NCBI RefSeq assembly: GCF_034670185.1
Contig: NZ_JAXMNY010000001.1
Location: forward strand, 1 to 64,000
Direction: 5' to 3'
Length of the DNA stretch: 64,000 nucleotides
From: Nisaea sp.
GTDB taxonomy: Bacteria > Pseudomonadota > Alphaproteobacteria > Thalassobaculales > Thalassobaculaceae
Below, piece by piece: positions 34,288 to 43,033 of this stretch (the first letter of the stretch is position 1; each line of letters starts with the position of its first letter). A program made the position numbers and the translations under genes. Under the pieces are notes generated by a model. It did not search any database. It worked only from the letters and a program-made list of their open reading frames with translations, and was not told the DNA's origin.

Positions 34288-35080
34288 AGCCCAGGGGGTC
34301 ACCGTCAGCTTCGGCAAGACGACCGTGCTGCGCGACGTGAGCCTGCGGGTCCGGCCGGGCGAGCTGGTCGCCCTGTGCGGCCCGAACGGGGCCGGCAAAT
34401 CGACCCTGCTCGCCGCCATGGCAGGCGACTTTCAGCCCGAACGCGGGCAGGTCTTCATTGAGGGTGCGATCATCACGGGGCTGCCGCCGGCGGAGCTGGC
34501 CCGCCGCCGGGCGGTGCTGGAGCAATCGCCGTCGCTCTCCGCCGGGTTCAGCGTGGGTGAGTTGCTGGCGCTTTCCATCCCGCGCGACGTGCCGCCGGAG
34601 CAGGCCGACGCGCTGATTTCCAGGAAACTGCATTCCGTTGGCCTGGCCGACCGGATCGGCGACAATTGCCAGATCCTCTCCGGCGGCCAGCGCCACCGGG
34701 CCCATCTGGCCCGGGTGCTCGTACAGCTCGCCGCTTCCGATAATCCGGACACAGGCTATCTGATGCTGGACGAGCCGACATCGAGCCTCGACATCGCGCA
34801 CCAGATCACCACCATGCGCATCGCCCGCAGGGTGGCCCGCGAGGGGGCGGGGGTGCTGGTGGTGCTGCACGACCTGAACCTCGCCGCCGCCTTCGCCGAC
34901 CGGGTGGCGCTGATGCATGACGGACGCATGGTCGCGGACGGGCCGGGGGCGGAGATCTTCACAGCCGACCGTCTGAGTGCCATCTATGAGACGGAAATCG
35001 CCGTTGAACGGGAGGACGGACAGGCGCCGCGCATCCTCCCCGTCTATGGCCCGGACGCGCATGCCAACCCGGAGCTTTAG
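34280..35080 (+). CDS. hmuV: Heme ABC transporter ATPase HmuV
   Basis: 266-aa ABC ATPase. Walker A GPNGAGKST (about 36-44), signature LSGGQRHRAHLARVL, Walker B YLMLDEPTSSLD and the switch His in VVLHDLN are all intact. It powers HmuU. It is the last gene of the tightly packed hmuSTUV run; an IsdG-like gene follows after 56 bases. Confidence 0.94.
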   Translation: MLEAQGVTVSFGKTTVLRDVSLRVRPGELVALCGPNGAGKSTLLAAMAGDFQPERGQVFIEGAIITGLPPAELARRRAVLEQSPSLSAGFSVGELLALSIPRDVPPEQADALISRKLHSVGLADRIGDNCQILSGGQRHRAHLARVLVQLAASDNPDTGYLMLDEPTSSLDIAHQITTMRIARRVAREGAGVLVVLHDLNLAAAFADRVALMHDGRMVADGPGAEIFTADRLSAIYETEIAVEREDGQAPRILPVYGPDAHANPEL

Positions 35081-35136
35081 AAGCACCGGAAGCTTAGAAA
35101 CCCGATACGTTTAAAAAAAAACCAAGGAGAGACAGA

Positions 35137-35451
35137 ATGTATATCGCCATGAACCGCTTCAAGGTCACCAAGGGCTCGGAAGAGGATTTCGAGACCGTCT
35201 GGAAGACCCGCGACTCCCAGCTCGACCAGGTGCCCGGCTTCGTCGAGTTCCGCCTGCTCAAGGGCCCCGAAGCCGAAGACCACACGCTGTACGCCTCGCA
35301 CACGCTCTGGAAGGACCACGACGCCTTCGTCGCCTGGACAAAATCCGACCATTTCCGCAAGGCCCACGCCAACGCAGGCAACGCCGACCGGAAACCCCTT
35401 TATCAGGGCCACCCGCAGTTCGAAGGTTTCGAGACGGTGCAGAAGCTCTGA
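35137..35451 (+). CDS. IsdG/HmuQ-like heme-degrading monooxygenase
   Basis: 104-aa antibiotic biosynthesis monooxygenase-fold protein. The residues needed by IsdG-type heme oxygenases are present at matching positions: Asn6, Trp67 and His77. It follows hmuV by 56 bases with aaggaga upstream, so it belongs to the heme operon and likely opens imported heme to release iron. HmuS upstream may provide a second route. A terminator follows. Confidence 0.85.
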   Translation: MYIAMNRFKVTKGSEEDFETVWKTRDSQLDQVPGFVEFRLLKGPEAEDHTLYASHTLWKDHDAFVAWTKSDHFRKAHANAGNADRKPLYQGHPQFEGFETVQKL

Positions 35452-35481
35452 TCAGCTCTGCACCAGGTGTGAGATGTATGG

Positions 35482-35512
35482 AGCGCCGGTCCCGGATGGG
35501 GCCGGCGCTTTT
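35482..35512 (+). terminator. Rho-independent terminator of the heme operon
   Basis: A 12-bp GC-rich stem (35482-35493 with 35498-35509, one T-G pair), loop GGAT, followed by TTTT. It ends the heme transcript 30 bases after the IsdG-like gene. Confidence 0.85.
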
Positions 35513-35860
35513 ATGTGGGGGGATTGAGTCCCGTGAAACGGGAAATGTTGCGGATGACGGCTTCCGACCCAAAGCGGTCATTCAGAAATTCCAGATTGGT
35601 TCACTCAGGTTGTTGATCACGCGTCAGCGGACACGATCCAACGCGGCCGCCCGGCTTGATTGGGAACTAGGTCTCGGCCCGCATATGAAATCGGCCCACG
35701 CAGCCAGTCCGTGATGCTGATCATGTCCCGAAAAGCCTAGCCCCAAGTGTGGGCATGTTCGGGAGCACTTCAATCAGATGAAGAACTCTATTCAAATATG
35801 GAGGTGTTTGCGGGGCTCAGGTCTCGCGAATATGAAAAGTCAGGTGTCGTGGTTTCGGCG
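35513..35860. other. Gene-free stretch between convergent operons
   Basis: About 350 bases with no credible coding frame, RNA gene or repeat. Several short frames exist but none has a recognisable protein or ribosome site. Confidence 0.5.
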
Positions 35861-36505
35861 TTACAAGAGTTCACATACCTCGTCAAACTGCAGTCTTGGC
35901 AGGCGCTGGAACAGGCCGGTCAGGTCGGCAGTGCCGAGGCAGCATAGGAAGTTGGAGCGGATCGTGGTCTCCGCGAAGAACGCTTTGTCCACCGCGGCAT
36001 TGTCGAAGCCGGACATCGGCCCGGTATCTAGGCCGAGCGCGCGAGCCGCCAGTATGAGATAGGCGCCTTGCAGGGAACTGTTGCGGAAGGCGGCCGCTTC
36101 GGCCTTTTTCGGATCCGACGCGAACATGTCCTTGTATTCCGGCTTGTGCGGAAACAGCCGATCGAAATTCTCGTAGTAGGCCGTGTCATATCCAATGATC
36201 GCGGTCACCGGCGCGCTCAGGACCTTCGGCTTGTTGCCCGGGGCGACACATTCTGCCAGCTTCGCCTTGTTCTCGCCGGTCCGAATGAAGAGGTAACGTG
36301 CGGGGCATCCATTGTTTGCGGTCGGCCCCATACGCACGAGCTCATAGAGCCGCCTGATCTGATCGTCCGTGATCGGCGCGTCGGTCCATTTGTTATGTGA
36401 GCGCGCCTTGCGGAAGAGGAGGTCGATCCCGTCGGCGCCGAGGGTGGAGATCCGTGACCGAAGTACCGCGACCTCTTCCTGGGCCGCCTTGATCTCGTTT
36501 GTCAT
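35861..36505 (-). CDS. Nitroreductase-family protein, RutE-like
   Basis: 214-aa FMN-dependent nitroreductase-fold protein, similar to RutE/HadB-type malonic semialdehyde reductases: RKARSHNKWTDAPITDDQ and LYELVRMGPTANNGCPARYLF are family segments. It is the last gene of a minus-strand catabolic operon, 11 bases after the intradiol dioxygenase gene. In that setting it may reduce a quinone, nitro or semialdehyde intermediate. The substrate is not known. Confidence 0.82.
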   Translation of the reverse strand: MTNEIKAAQEEVAVLRSRISTLGADGIDLLFRKARSHNKWTDAPITDDQIRRLYELVRMGPTANNGCPARYLFIRTGENKAKLAECVAPGNKPKVLSAPVTAIIGYDTAYYENFDRLFPHKPEYKDMFASDPKKAEAAAFRNSSLQGAYLILAARALGLDTGPMSGFDNAAVDKAFFAETTIRSNFLCCLGTADLTGLFQRLPRLQFDEVCELL

Positions 36506-36516
36506 CTATCGTCCTT

Positions 36517-37386
36517 TTACGCGTCTGCGAGCACAAAATCGAAATCGACCATCAGGTAGGGCGTGGCGATGGTCTCGCCGATCGCGAGGTCGTCAGGCAA
36601 ATCGTCCCGGGAGTCATGCAGCTCGTAATGCATGACAATTCCTTCCCGGACACCGAATACCGCGTCCTCGTCGAGGTAGGGGTCGTCGTCCGGGAACAGC
36701 TCCGTGACGAGGCTGCGATGGCCGTCTGCCTTGACGATGATGTGGAGGTGAGAAGGACGCCAGGCATGCCGGCCGGTCGCGCGCAGCAACTCGCCGCCCG
36801 GACCGTCGGTCGGAACCTCGTAGGGCACGGGACGGACGGTCGAGAAACAGTAGCGGCCGTCCTCGCCGACAACCTGGCGGGCGCGCAGGTTGTACTCTGA
36901 CTGGTTCTCGTCCTGGCTGGAATAGAGTGCATTGGCCGCGGTCTGCCATATTTCGAGTTCCGCTCCGGCAAGAATCTGTCCTTTTGCGTTCTTCACGCGT
37001 CCGCTGACGACGAGCGGGTCGCCTTCATTTTCCTGGATGAGATCGCCGCCGACCGGGAGCAACGGCGCGCCGAGTACATGGAACGGCCCAAGCACGCTGG
37101 ACGGAGTGGCATCGCCGGCCGAGTGGATCATGTCGACCAGCGAGGAGAGGCCGAACAGGTCGGAGAACAGTACGAACTCGTTGCGATGTTCGTCCGTAAT
37201 GTCTCCGGTGCGCGTCAGCAGCTCGATCCCCTTGCGCCATTCCTCATGCGTGAGCTCCGTTTCCTTCGCGAAGGCGTGCAGGTGATGCACCAGCCGCTCG
37301 AGGATTAAGCGCAGTCTGGGCTCAGTGTCGGCCGCGCAATAATTCATGAAGGCCTGGGTGATGGTTTTTTTGTCGACATTTCTCAT
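36517..37386 (-). CDS. Intradiol ring-cleavage dioxygenase (hydroxyquinol/catechol type)
   Basis: 289-aa non-heme Fe(III) dioxygenase. An N-terminal helical dimerisation domain (about 1-95) precedes the catalytic beta domain. All four iron ligands are visible: Tyr155 (NALYS), Tyr189 (PVPYE), His213 and His215 (PSHLHI), with the usual spacing. The length and HAWRPSHLH context fit hydroxyquinol 1,2-dioxygenases best, but catechol forms cannot be excluded. The ATG at 37386 has ggag upstream. The gene lies 32 bases after the TRAP large permease gene in the same operon. Confidence 0.88.
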   Translation of the reverse strand: MRNVDKKTITQAFMNYCAADTEPRLRLILERLVHHLHAFAKETELTHEEWRKGIELLTRTGDITDEHRNEFVLFSDLFGLSSLVDMIHSAGDATPSSVLGPFHVLGAPLLPVGGDLIQENEGDPLVVSGRVKNAKGQILAGAELEIWQTAANALYSSQDENQSEYNLRARQVVGEDGRYCFSTVRPVPYEVPTDGPGGELLRATGRHAWRPSHLHIIVKADGHRSLVTELFPDDDPYLDEDAVFGVREGIVMHYELHDSRDDLPDDLAIGETIATPYLMVDFDFVLADA

Positions 37387-37417
37387 GGGGGTGAACTCCA
37401 AGGCTTCCGGGGGGCGG

Positions 37418-38722
37418 TCACGGCAACAGGCCTGTGCTCAGGATCGGGAACCTGATGATCAGGATCAGCACCACCAGCATGACGAGGGCGAATGGAAGGG
37501 CGCCGATGAAGACGTCCTTCAGGGCAATGCGCTGATCGTTCAACGTTGCCTTGATTGTAAAGCAGGAGAGGCCGAGCGGAGGGGTCAGCAATCCGATCTC
37601 GGCCCCGATGACTGTGACGATGCCGAACCATATCAGGCTCATGCCCATCGGTTCGACCAGAGGCAGGAAAAGCGGCACCACGATGAGGATGATCGAGGCC
37701 GTGTCCAGCAAGGTCCCGAGAAACAGCATCAGTAGCACGTAGGCCACCATCACCCAGAAGAAGTCGAGCTGACTGGCTTCCAGGATCGCGCCCAGTTCGT
37801 TCGGCAAACCGGCAAAGCCAAGCATACGGCTATACATCGACGCGGCGGTGATCAGGAACAGGATGTTCGCTGTGATGTGCCCGGTTTCAATCAGGGTCTG
37901 CCAGAAGGCGCGCAAACTCATGCGTCGTGCCAGGACGGCGAGCAGCAGGGCCGCGGCCGCCCCGACCGCCCCGGCCTCCACCGGAGTGAAGAAACCGGCA
38001 TAAATGCCGCCGAGAACCAGCGCGATCAGCGACAATACAGGCAGCGTCCTGCGGGTAATGACGCCCCAGCGCATGAGGCCGTTCTCGCCCGCGGTCCCGC
38101 CGACGAAGCCCGGCGTCGCCCGGGCCATGATGGCGATGGCCAGCACGAAGGCGGCGGCCAGCAGCAGGCCGGGAACGATGCCGGCGATGAACATGTGGCC
38201 GACGGATTGCTCGGCGACGAAGGAATAGATGATCAGCATGGCGCTCGGCGGGATGATCATGCCAAGGACAGACGAGCCGGCGACCACGCCGACGGCGAAG
38301 CGCGGATTGTAGTTGAGCCGGAGCATCTCCGGGACCGAGACTCTAGTGAAAACCGAAGCGGACGCAATCGAGGAACCGGTTACGGCGGCGAACATGGCAT
38401 TGGCGCCGACCGTCGCCATGCCGACCCCGCCCTGCATGCGGCCGAAGACCCGGTTCATCACCGAGTAGATATCGGTCCCGAGACCGGCGCGCGAAACCAC
38501 GAGCCCCATGAAGGTGAAGAGCGGGATCGTTGCGAACGCGTACTCGGTCACGCTGTCCGAGATGGCGATCTTCAGAAGATTCATGGAAAGGGTGGCGTTG
38601 TCGCGGATAAGCCAGATCCCGATGAAGGAAACCACGCCGAGAGCGATCGGAACATAGAGGCCGACATAGATGAGGCCCACGATCAGCAGGATTGAAATCG
38701 TTCCGATCTCGAACGGACTCAT
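37418..38722 (-). CDS. TRAP transporter large permease (DctM)
   Basis: 434-aa protein with about 12 transmembrane helices. DctM landmarks include GSSVLGMIIPPSAMLIIYSFVAEQSVGHMF and GFFTPVEAGAVGAAAALL. It forms the Na+-driven channel of a TRAP uptake system with the DctQ and DctP proteins encoded upstream. Its ATG overlaps the dctQ stop. The substrate is unknown, probably an aromatic or organic acid degraded by the co-encoded enzymes. Confidence 0.92.
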   Translation of the reverse strand: MSPFEIGTISILLIVGLIYVGLYVPIALGVVSFIGIWLIRDNATLSMNLLKIAISDSVTEYAFATIPLFTFMGLVVSRAGLGTDIYSVMNRVFGRMQGGVGMATVGANAMFAAVTGSSIASASVFTRVSVPEMLRLNYNPRFAVGVVAGSSVLGMIIPPSAMLIIYSFVAEQSVGHMFIAGIVPGLLLAAAFVLAIAIMARATPGFVGGTAGENGLMRWGVITRRTLPVLSLIALVLGGIYAGFFTPVEAGAVGAAAALLLAVLARRMSLRAFWQTLIETGHITANILFLITAASMYSRMLGFAGLPNELGAILEASQLDFFWVMVAYVLLMLFLGTLLDTASIILIVVPLFLPLVEPMGMSLIWFGIVTVIGAEIGLLTPPLGLSCFTIKATLNDQRIALKDVFIGALPFALVMLVVLILIIRFPILSTGLLP

Positions 38723-39243
38723 GACTCGGCTCCCGTTCGCGACTGGACAACGTTCAGTGTCCATCTCATGCAGCACATCGCGGCGCCAAAAAAGATTGCC
38801 AGCTTGATCGGCCAGGCCGGGGCGGTGAAGACGCCGGGCGTTCCGACATAGTGACCGGTTTCCCAAGCTTCCAGAACTTCGGGGTACATGGTGATTGCAA
38901 TGAGCGCCATGAGGACGGCACCGATCGAGTCAAGCGCGCGCCTGATCCAGGTACTGATCCGCGGAGCGCGGTTGTCGAGGGCACGCAGGAGACCGTCGGA
39001 ACGGGTCAGTCTGCCCACACGCACCACGTCGGGCAATTGCAGGAACACGATGAAGACCACGGAAAACTCCACCAGCTCTACGCTCCCCTTGAGAGGGGCG
39101 TGAAAGACGCCGCGGGCAACGACATCGACGATAACCGCGGCGACTAGGAACAGAACGAAGAGCGAGCCGAAGGCGTTCGACAGGACGGTGATCCTGTTGA
39201 CGCCTTCCGACACGCTCTCGATCGCTCTCTTGGAAAGGTTCAT
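38719..39243 (-). CDS. TRAP transporter small permease (DctQ)
   Basis: 174-aa membrane protein with four predicted helices; the motif GSVELVEFSVVFIVFLQLPDVVRVGRL (residues about 53-80) is the DctQ core. It is coupled to dctM by ATGA overlap and follows dctP by 34 bases. Confidence 0.9.
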   Translation of the reverse strand: MNLSKRAIESVSEGVNRITVLSNAFGSLFVLFLVAAVIVDVVARGVFHAPLKGSVELVEFSVVFIVFLQLPDVVRVGRLTRSDGLLRALDNRAPRISTWIRRALDSIGAVLMALIAITMYPEVLEAWETGHYVGTPGVFTAPAWPIKLAIFFGAAMCCMRWTLNVVQSRTGAES

Positions 39244-39277
39244 GTGCTGCCTGTTCGCCCCCTGACGGGGATCCGCC

Positions 39278-40366
39278 TTACTTCAGGTCGGCCGTCCAGT
39301 CACGGGTCGCGGGTTGGCCCGCCGCCTTCAGTTTCGCCATGTAGGCACGCAGCATGTCTTTGGCCGGAATGCCCTTGGCTTCCAGCTCTTCCGCCCACTC
39401 GGCTGCAATGTTCGGCATGGCCATGGCCCATGTCGCCCGTTGTTCCGCTGACAGTTCGACGATCGTTCCCCCATCGGCGAAGAACTTCTGTTCACTGGCT
39501 GCAGCTCTCTCCATCGCGATGCCGGCTATGCGGTCGCGATAATCGGCCGCAACTGCTTTGAGGACGGCCCGAACCTCCTCGGGGAGTTTCTTCCAGGTGT
39601 CCATATTGATCGTGACGGACTTCGTGTTGACCGCACCGAGATTGGCTTTGAGCATATAAGGCGCGACCTCGCCGATCTTGAAGGTCTTCGCGGCTTCGGG
39701 CCACAGCATTGCCTGATCCACGACGCCGGTCTGCAGCATGTTGTAGAAATTGGTCAGGCCGCCGCGCACGCCCGCCGCGCCAACGCCCTCGAGGTAGCGC
39801 AGATTGTAGCCTGCACCTGCCACCTTCTTGCCGTTCATGTCGGCGATCCCGTTCACCTGGTCCCGCGAGAAGACCTGATAGCTGTCAAGAACCACGCCGT
39901 TGGCGAGCAGAACCTGATTCTGCTTTTCGAACGCTTCGCCCATTTGCGGGAATTCGGCGGCGATCTCGTCAACCGCCTTGGCCACAACACCAGCATCGGA
40001 GCTGATGAACGGTGTAACGAAGGCAATTCCCTGAAGCGGCAGTTTCGAGCTGTGGAACACGGTCGTCACGACACCTATGTCGCCGAGCCCGAGTTTGATG
40101 CCTTCAAGAACGCCTTTCGGCTTCACGATGGCGCCGCCATAGGCTTCTTGCCACTCGATCTTGTAGTTGCCCTTCGCGGCGAGGCGTTTGTTGACTTCCG
40201 GAAGGAAGTAGCCCGAGAACTCCTTGACCCACATCGCGCGCGCCGGATAGCCGTCGATCGCGATCATCTTGATCGTTTCGACCGCAAGTGCCGGCGTCGC
40301 GGCGGCAGCGGTCAGGAACAGGGCTGCAGTTGCAGTTCTCGCAAGAAGCGATTTCAGATTTGTCAT
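39278..40366 (-). CDS. TRAP transporter substrate-binding protein (DctP)
   Basis: 362-aa periplasmic protein with a signal peptide (about 1-28, ATAALFLTAAAATPALA). The DctP fold is indicated by GVGAAGVRGGLTNFYNMLQTGVVDQAM and the NMDTWKKLPEEVRAVLKAVAADYR helix. It has ggagga before its ATG. It belongs with the DctQ and DctM genes just downstream; the ligand is unknown. Confidence 0.9.
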   Translation of the reverse strand: MTNLKSLLARTATAALFLTAAAATPALAVETIKMIAIDGYPARAMWVKEFSGYFLPEVNKRLAAKGNYKIEWQEAYGGAIVKPKGVLEGIKLGLGDIGVVTTVFHSSKLPLQGIAFVTPFISSDAGVVAKAVDEIAAEFPQMGEAFEKQNQVLLANGVVLDSYQVFSRDQVNGIADMNGKKVAGAGYNLRYLEGVGAAGVRGGLTNFYNMLQTGVVDQAMLWPEAAKTFKIGEVAPYMLKANLGAVNTKSVTINMDTWKKLPEEVRAVLKAVAADYRDRIAGIAMERAAASEQKFFADGGTIVELSAEQRATWAMAMPNIAAEWAEELEAKGIPAKDMLRAYMAKLKAAGQPATRDWTADLK

Positions 40367-40429
40367 GTCGTCCTCCCTTGATTGGCCCGCCGGTTGTTCC
40401 GGATTGTTCTGGGCTTAGATTGCGCTGTC

Positions 40430-40891
40430 CTAGGTTTCGGCTTTCTTCCATAGTTCGTCGATTTTGGTGCCGGCTTGACGGAACAGCTTCGCGACCGGGC
40501 AGAATTTGGCGACCTCAGCCGCGACCCGGGCCAAGTCTTTTTCGCTCGCGCTGCCGTCTGCCTCGACCACCATCTCAATGCTCCTGAAAGGAACATCGAT
40601 CTCCTCGGTCAGTGTGACCCCCCGCCGGTCGAACAGGCAGTCGATCGAAATAGAGAGATAGCCGATATCCACATCGAGTTTGGCGGCACATTTATTGGCG
40701 ATCACGTTCGTGCACCCGGCAAGTGCGGCAAGCGCGGTTTCCGTAGGTGCCGGACCGGCATTGGTGCCGCCACGGACCTCCGGCTCGTCGATCACGCTAG
40801 CCACGTCGCGTACCGAGATATCGGTACGCGAGTGGGAAACTCCAGCGCCGAAAACGGAAGTCGTGACGGTCATTTTCGGCGTGATCTTCAT
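40430..40891 (-). CDS. OsmC/Ohr-family protein
   Basis: 153-aa OsmC-like protein with the two conserved redox cysteines, in LAALAGCTNVI and KFCPVAKLF. Members reduce organic peroxides or have uncharacterised thiol roles. It starts 3 bases after the FAA hydrolase stop, so it is part of the catabolic operon, perhaps protecting against reactive intermediates of ring cleavage (inference). Confidence 0.85.
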   Translation of the reverse strand: MKITPKMTVTTSVFGAGVSHSRTDISVRDVASVIDEPEVRGGTNAGPAPTETALAALAGCTNVIANKCAAKLDVDIGYLSISIDCLFDRRGVTLTEEIDVPFRSIEMVVEADGSASEKDLARVAAEVAKFCPVAKLFRQAGTKIDELWKKAET

Positions 40892-40894
40892 GGC

Positions 40895-41755
40895 TCAGCG
40901 CTCGTCCGCGATAGGGTTGCGGAGTATGCCGATGCCTTCGACCTCGATTTCGACGACATCCCCATCTTTCATCCAGACCGGGGGCTTGCGAGCATAGCCG
41001 ACACCTTCCGGCGTTCCGGTCGCGATCAGGTCGCCGGGCTCCAGGGTCATGGTCTGGCTCAGCAGCGAGATCGTCTTCGCCACCGGAAAAATCATGTCTG
41101 ACGTGTTCGCGTTCTGCATCACTTCGCCGTTCAGACGGGTCTGGATCTGCAGGCCGACACAACCGGCAGGCAATTCGTCCGGTGTCACGATTTCTGGGCC
41201 GATCGGGCCGGTTCCGTCGAAATTCTTCCCGATCGTCCATTGGGTCGTGCGGCGCTGATAGTCGCGGAGCGTCGCATCGTTGAAGAGGGAGTAGCCGACG
41301 ATGCAGTCGAGGGCGTCTTCCTCGGTCACGTTGCGCGCCGTCTTGCCGATTACGATCAGCAATTCGCACTCATAGTCCAGATTTCCCGACAGTTTCGGGC
41401 GGATGATCGGCGCATTGTGCGGTATCAGCGAGAGGCGGCTGCGCATGAAAATGTCGGGATAGGTCGGCGGCTCCGCCCCGCCTTCCTTGGCGTGGGCTGC
41501 GTAGTTCCGGCCGACGCAGAGGACTTTCGGAGGATCGGCGATCGGAACACAGAATTCGAGCGCGCTGGTATCCAGGGTTTCGCTCGCTTCCTCGACCGCG
41601 GTCCTTGCCGTCTCCATCGCGCCCGCTCCGGCCCGGATCAGCGACAGCATGTCTCGGGGCAGGTCCGGAGCTGCGATCGAAAGGTCGACGGATTTGTCGC
41701 CAAGCCTTGCCCCGAGCGTCGGGGTTCCGAGTTTGTTGAAGCAGAAAACCCTCAT
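40895..41755 (-). CDS. Fumarylacetoacetate hydrolase-family protein
   Basis: 286 aa. The C-terminal FAH domain (about 80-280) has the metal-binding acidic residues in LDYECELLIVIGK and the catalytic region GYSLFNDATLRDYQRR, TQWTIGKNFDGTGPIGP. Family members hydrolyse C-C bonds of acylpyruvates or decarboxylate/hydrate ring-fission products. In this operon it should act on a dioxygenase-derived intermediate. It could also supply the fumarylpyruvate hydrolase step missing from the gentisate cluster, but nothing in the sequence proves it. Confidence 0.88.
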   Translation of the reverse strand: MRVFCFNKLGTPTLGARLGDKSVDLSIAAPDLPRDMLSLIRAGAGAMETARTAVEEASETLDTSALEFCVPIADPPKVLCVGRNYAAHAKEGGAEPPTYPDIFMRSRLSLIPHNAPIIRPKLSGNLDYECELLIVIGKTARNVTEEDALDCIVGYSLFNDATLRDYQRRTTQWTIGKNFDGTGPIGPEIVTPDELPAGCVGLQIQTRLNGEVMQNANTSDMIFPVAKTISLLSQTMTLEPGDLIATGTPEGVGYARKPPVWMKDGDVVEIEVEGIGILRNPIADER

Positions 41756-41801
41756 GTTCGTTCCTTACTTTCTTTGTCGAGACTTTCTTAGTCGAGCGGT
41801 T

Positions 41802-42293
41802 TCAGAGCGCCGCGTTTTGCCAGTTCTCGGCCGGCTCGGACGGATTCGAGATCAGGCCCGCGACCTTGATACCGACGATTGCCGCGGCTTCGTCCCGGTC
41901 CGAAGCATCTCCGCTCACACCTACCGCGCCGATGGCCTGGCCTGCGGAGTTCAGGATCAGCACGCCGCCGGGAACGGGGATGAATTTGCCGTCGGACGCC
42001 GCGGCGATCGCCGATTGGAAGGCGGGACGGTCTTTCAGACGGTCGCGAATGGTCCGGCTTGGAATCCCCATGCCAAGTGCCGCACCCGCTTTGCCGATCG
42101 CGATGTCTCCCCTGACGGTGCCGCAGCCATCTTCACGCTGGAAGTGGACGAGGTTGGCGCCTGAATCGAGGACCGCTACGGTCAACGGCAACAGATCGGC
42201 TTTTCTTCCGGCAGCGATTGTTCCGTCGCAGACCGCGCGAGCCTGATCCAATGTCAGGCTTGAGGCGACGTTGATCAGAAAGTACTCACTCAT
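41802..42293 (-). CDS. GlcG/HbpS-family protein
   Basis: 163-aa DUF336 protein: TLDQARAVCDGTIAAGRKADLLPLTVAVLD and PVPGGVLILNSAGQAIGAVGVSG are family hallmarks. HbpS binds heme; many GlcG-like proteins sit in catabolic operons with unknown roles. It overlaps no neighbour but begins 1 base after the GntR gene stop, so it is co-transcribed. Confidence 0.85.
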   Translation of the reverse strand: MSEYFLINVASSLTLDQARAVCDGTIAAGRKADLLPLTVAVLDSGANLVHFQREDGCGTVRGDIAIGKAGAALGMGIPSRTIRDRLKDRPAFQSAIAAASDGKFIPVPGGVLILNSAGQAIGAVGVSGDASDRDEAAAIVGIKVAGLISNPSEPAENWQNAAL

Positions 42294-42294
42294 T

Positions 42295-43014
42295 TCATTC
42301 TCCCCGGCTCAGGCGCTCTTCGAGGAAGCGGCCGGTCTTTTCGTAGTGGTTGATAAGAAGCAAAACGGCTTCGTCGACATTGCGGTCCAGGGACGCGTTC
42401 AGAATCGCCTCGTGTTCTTCGCTGATGTGGCGGCTCGGATAAGCGGATGTCCCGGCAATCATCCGATAGCGAATGTTCTGGTCGTACAGCTGTTCGCAGT
42501 AGCGGAGGAGGATGGACGAGCCGCAGGCGGAGATAAGCGCAATGTGAAAACGCTTGTGCCGGACTTCCCATTCCGGGTTGGCCTCAAACCCGTCGTCTCC
42601 GCGAGAGCGCGGAAATCTGGACAGATGATGATGTGCGAGAACGAGCGCTTCCTCCCAGGCCTGATCTCCGTTTGCGATGGACTCCGATAGTGCGCGTTCC
42701 TCAAGCCAGCATCTGGTCTTCAACAGTTCGCCGAATTCGGCCTTGCTGACCAGAGCAACGCGGAAGCCGCGCTGATCGATCCGCTCGACAAGAGCGTCGG
42801 ACGTCAGAAGGCTCAAAGCCTCCCGAACCGGTGTCGCTCCGACATCGTAGCGCTCGCTGAGCTCGCTGATTTTAAGCTTGCGTCCGGGTTCCAGGAAGCC
42901 TGACAGGATATCCGCGCGGATTCGGTTTGCCGCAAGCGCGGTGATCGAAGTGGTTTCGCTCTCTGCTGCCTGCACAGACGGGTTTTCTCTATCCTGTCTC
43001 GTGTCGATATACAT
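42295..43014 (-). CDS. GntR-family regulator, FCD subfamily
   Basis: 239 aa. N-terminal winged helix (about 25-90, LKISELSERYDVGATPVREALSLL) and a C-terminal FCD effector domain (about 100-230) with metal/ligand residues in HKRFHIALI and HEAILNA. The ATG at 43014 is chosen; a TTG at 43026 is possible. It is encoded within the operon it probably controls, 19 bases after the cupin gene, and close to the divergent TRAP operon. Confidence 0.9.
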   Translation of the reverse strand: MYIDTRQDRENPSVQAAESETTSITALAANRIRADILSGFLEPGRKLKISELSERYDVGATPVREALSLLTSDALVERIDQRGFRVALVSKAEFGELLKTRCWLEERALSESIANGDQAWEEALVLAHHHLSRFPRSRGDDGFEANPEWEVRHKRFHIALISACGSSILLRYCEQLYDQNIRYRMIAGTSAYPSRHISEEHEAILNASLDRNVDEAVLLLINHYEKTGRFLEERLSRGE

Positions 43015-43033
43015 CCTATGCCCCAATCCGGCC

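Noticed and set aside
35513..35860. Small plus-strand frames between the heme and catabolic operons
   Set aside because: No ribosome sites, no similarity, and composition like non-coding DNA.
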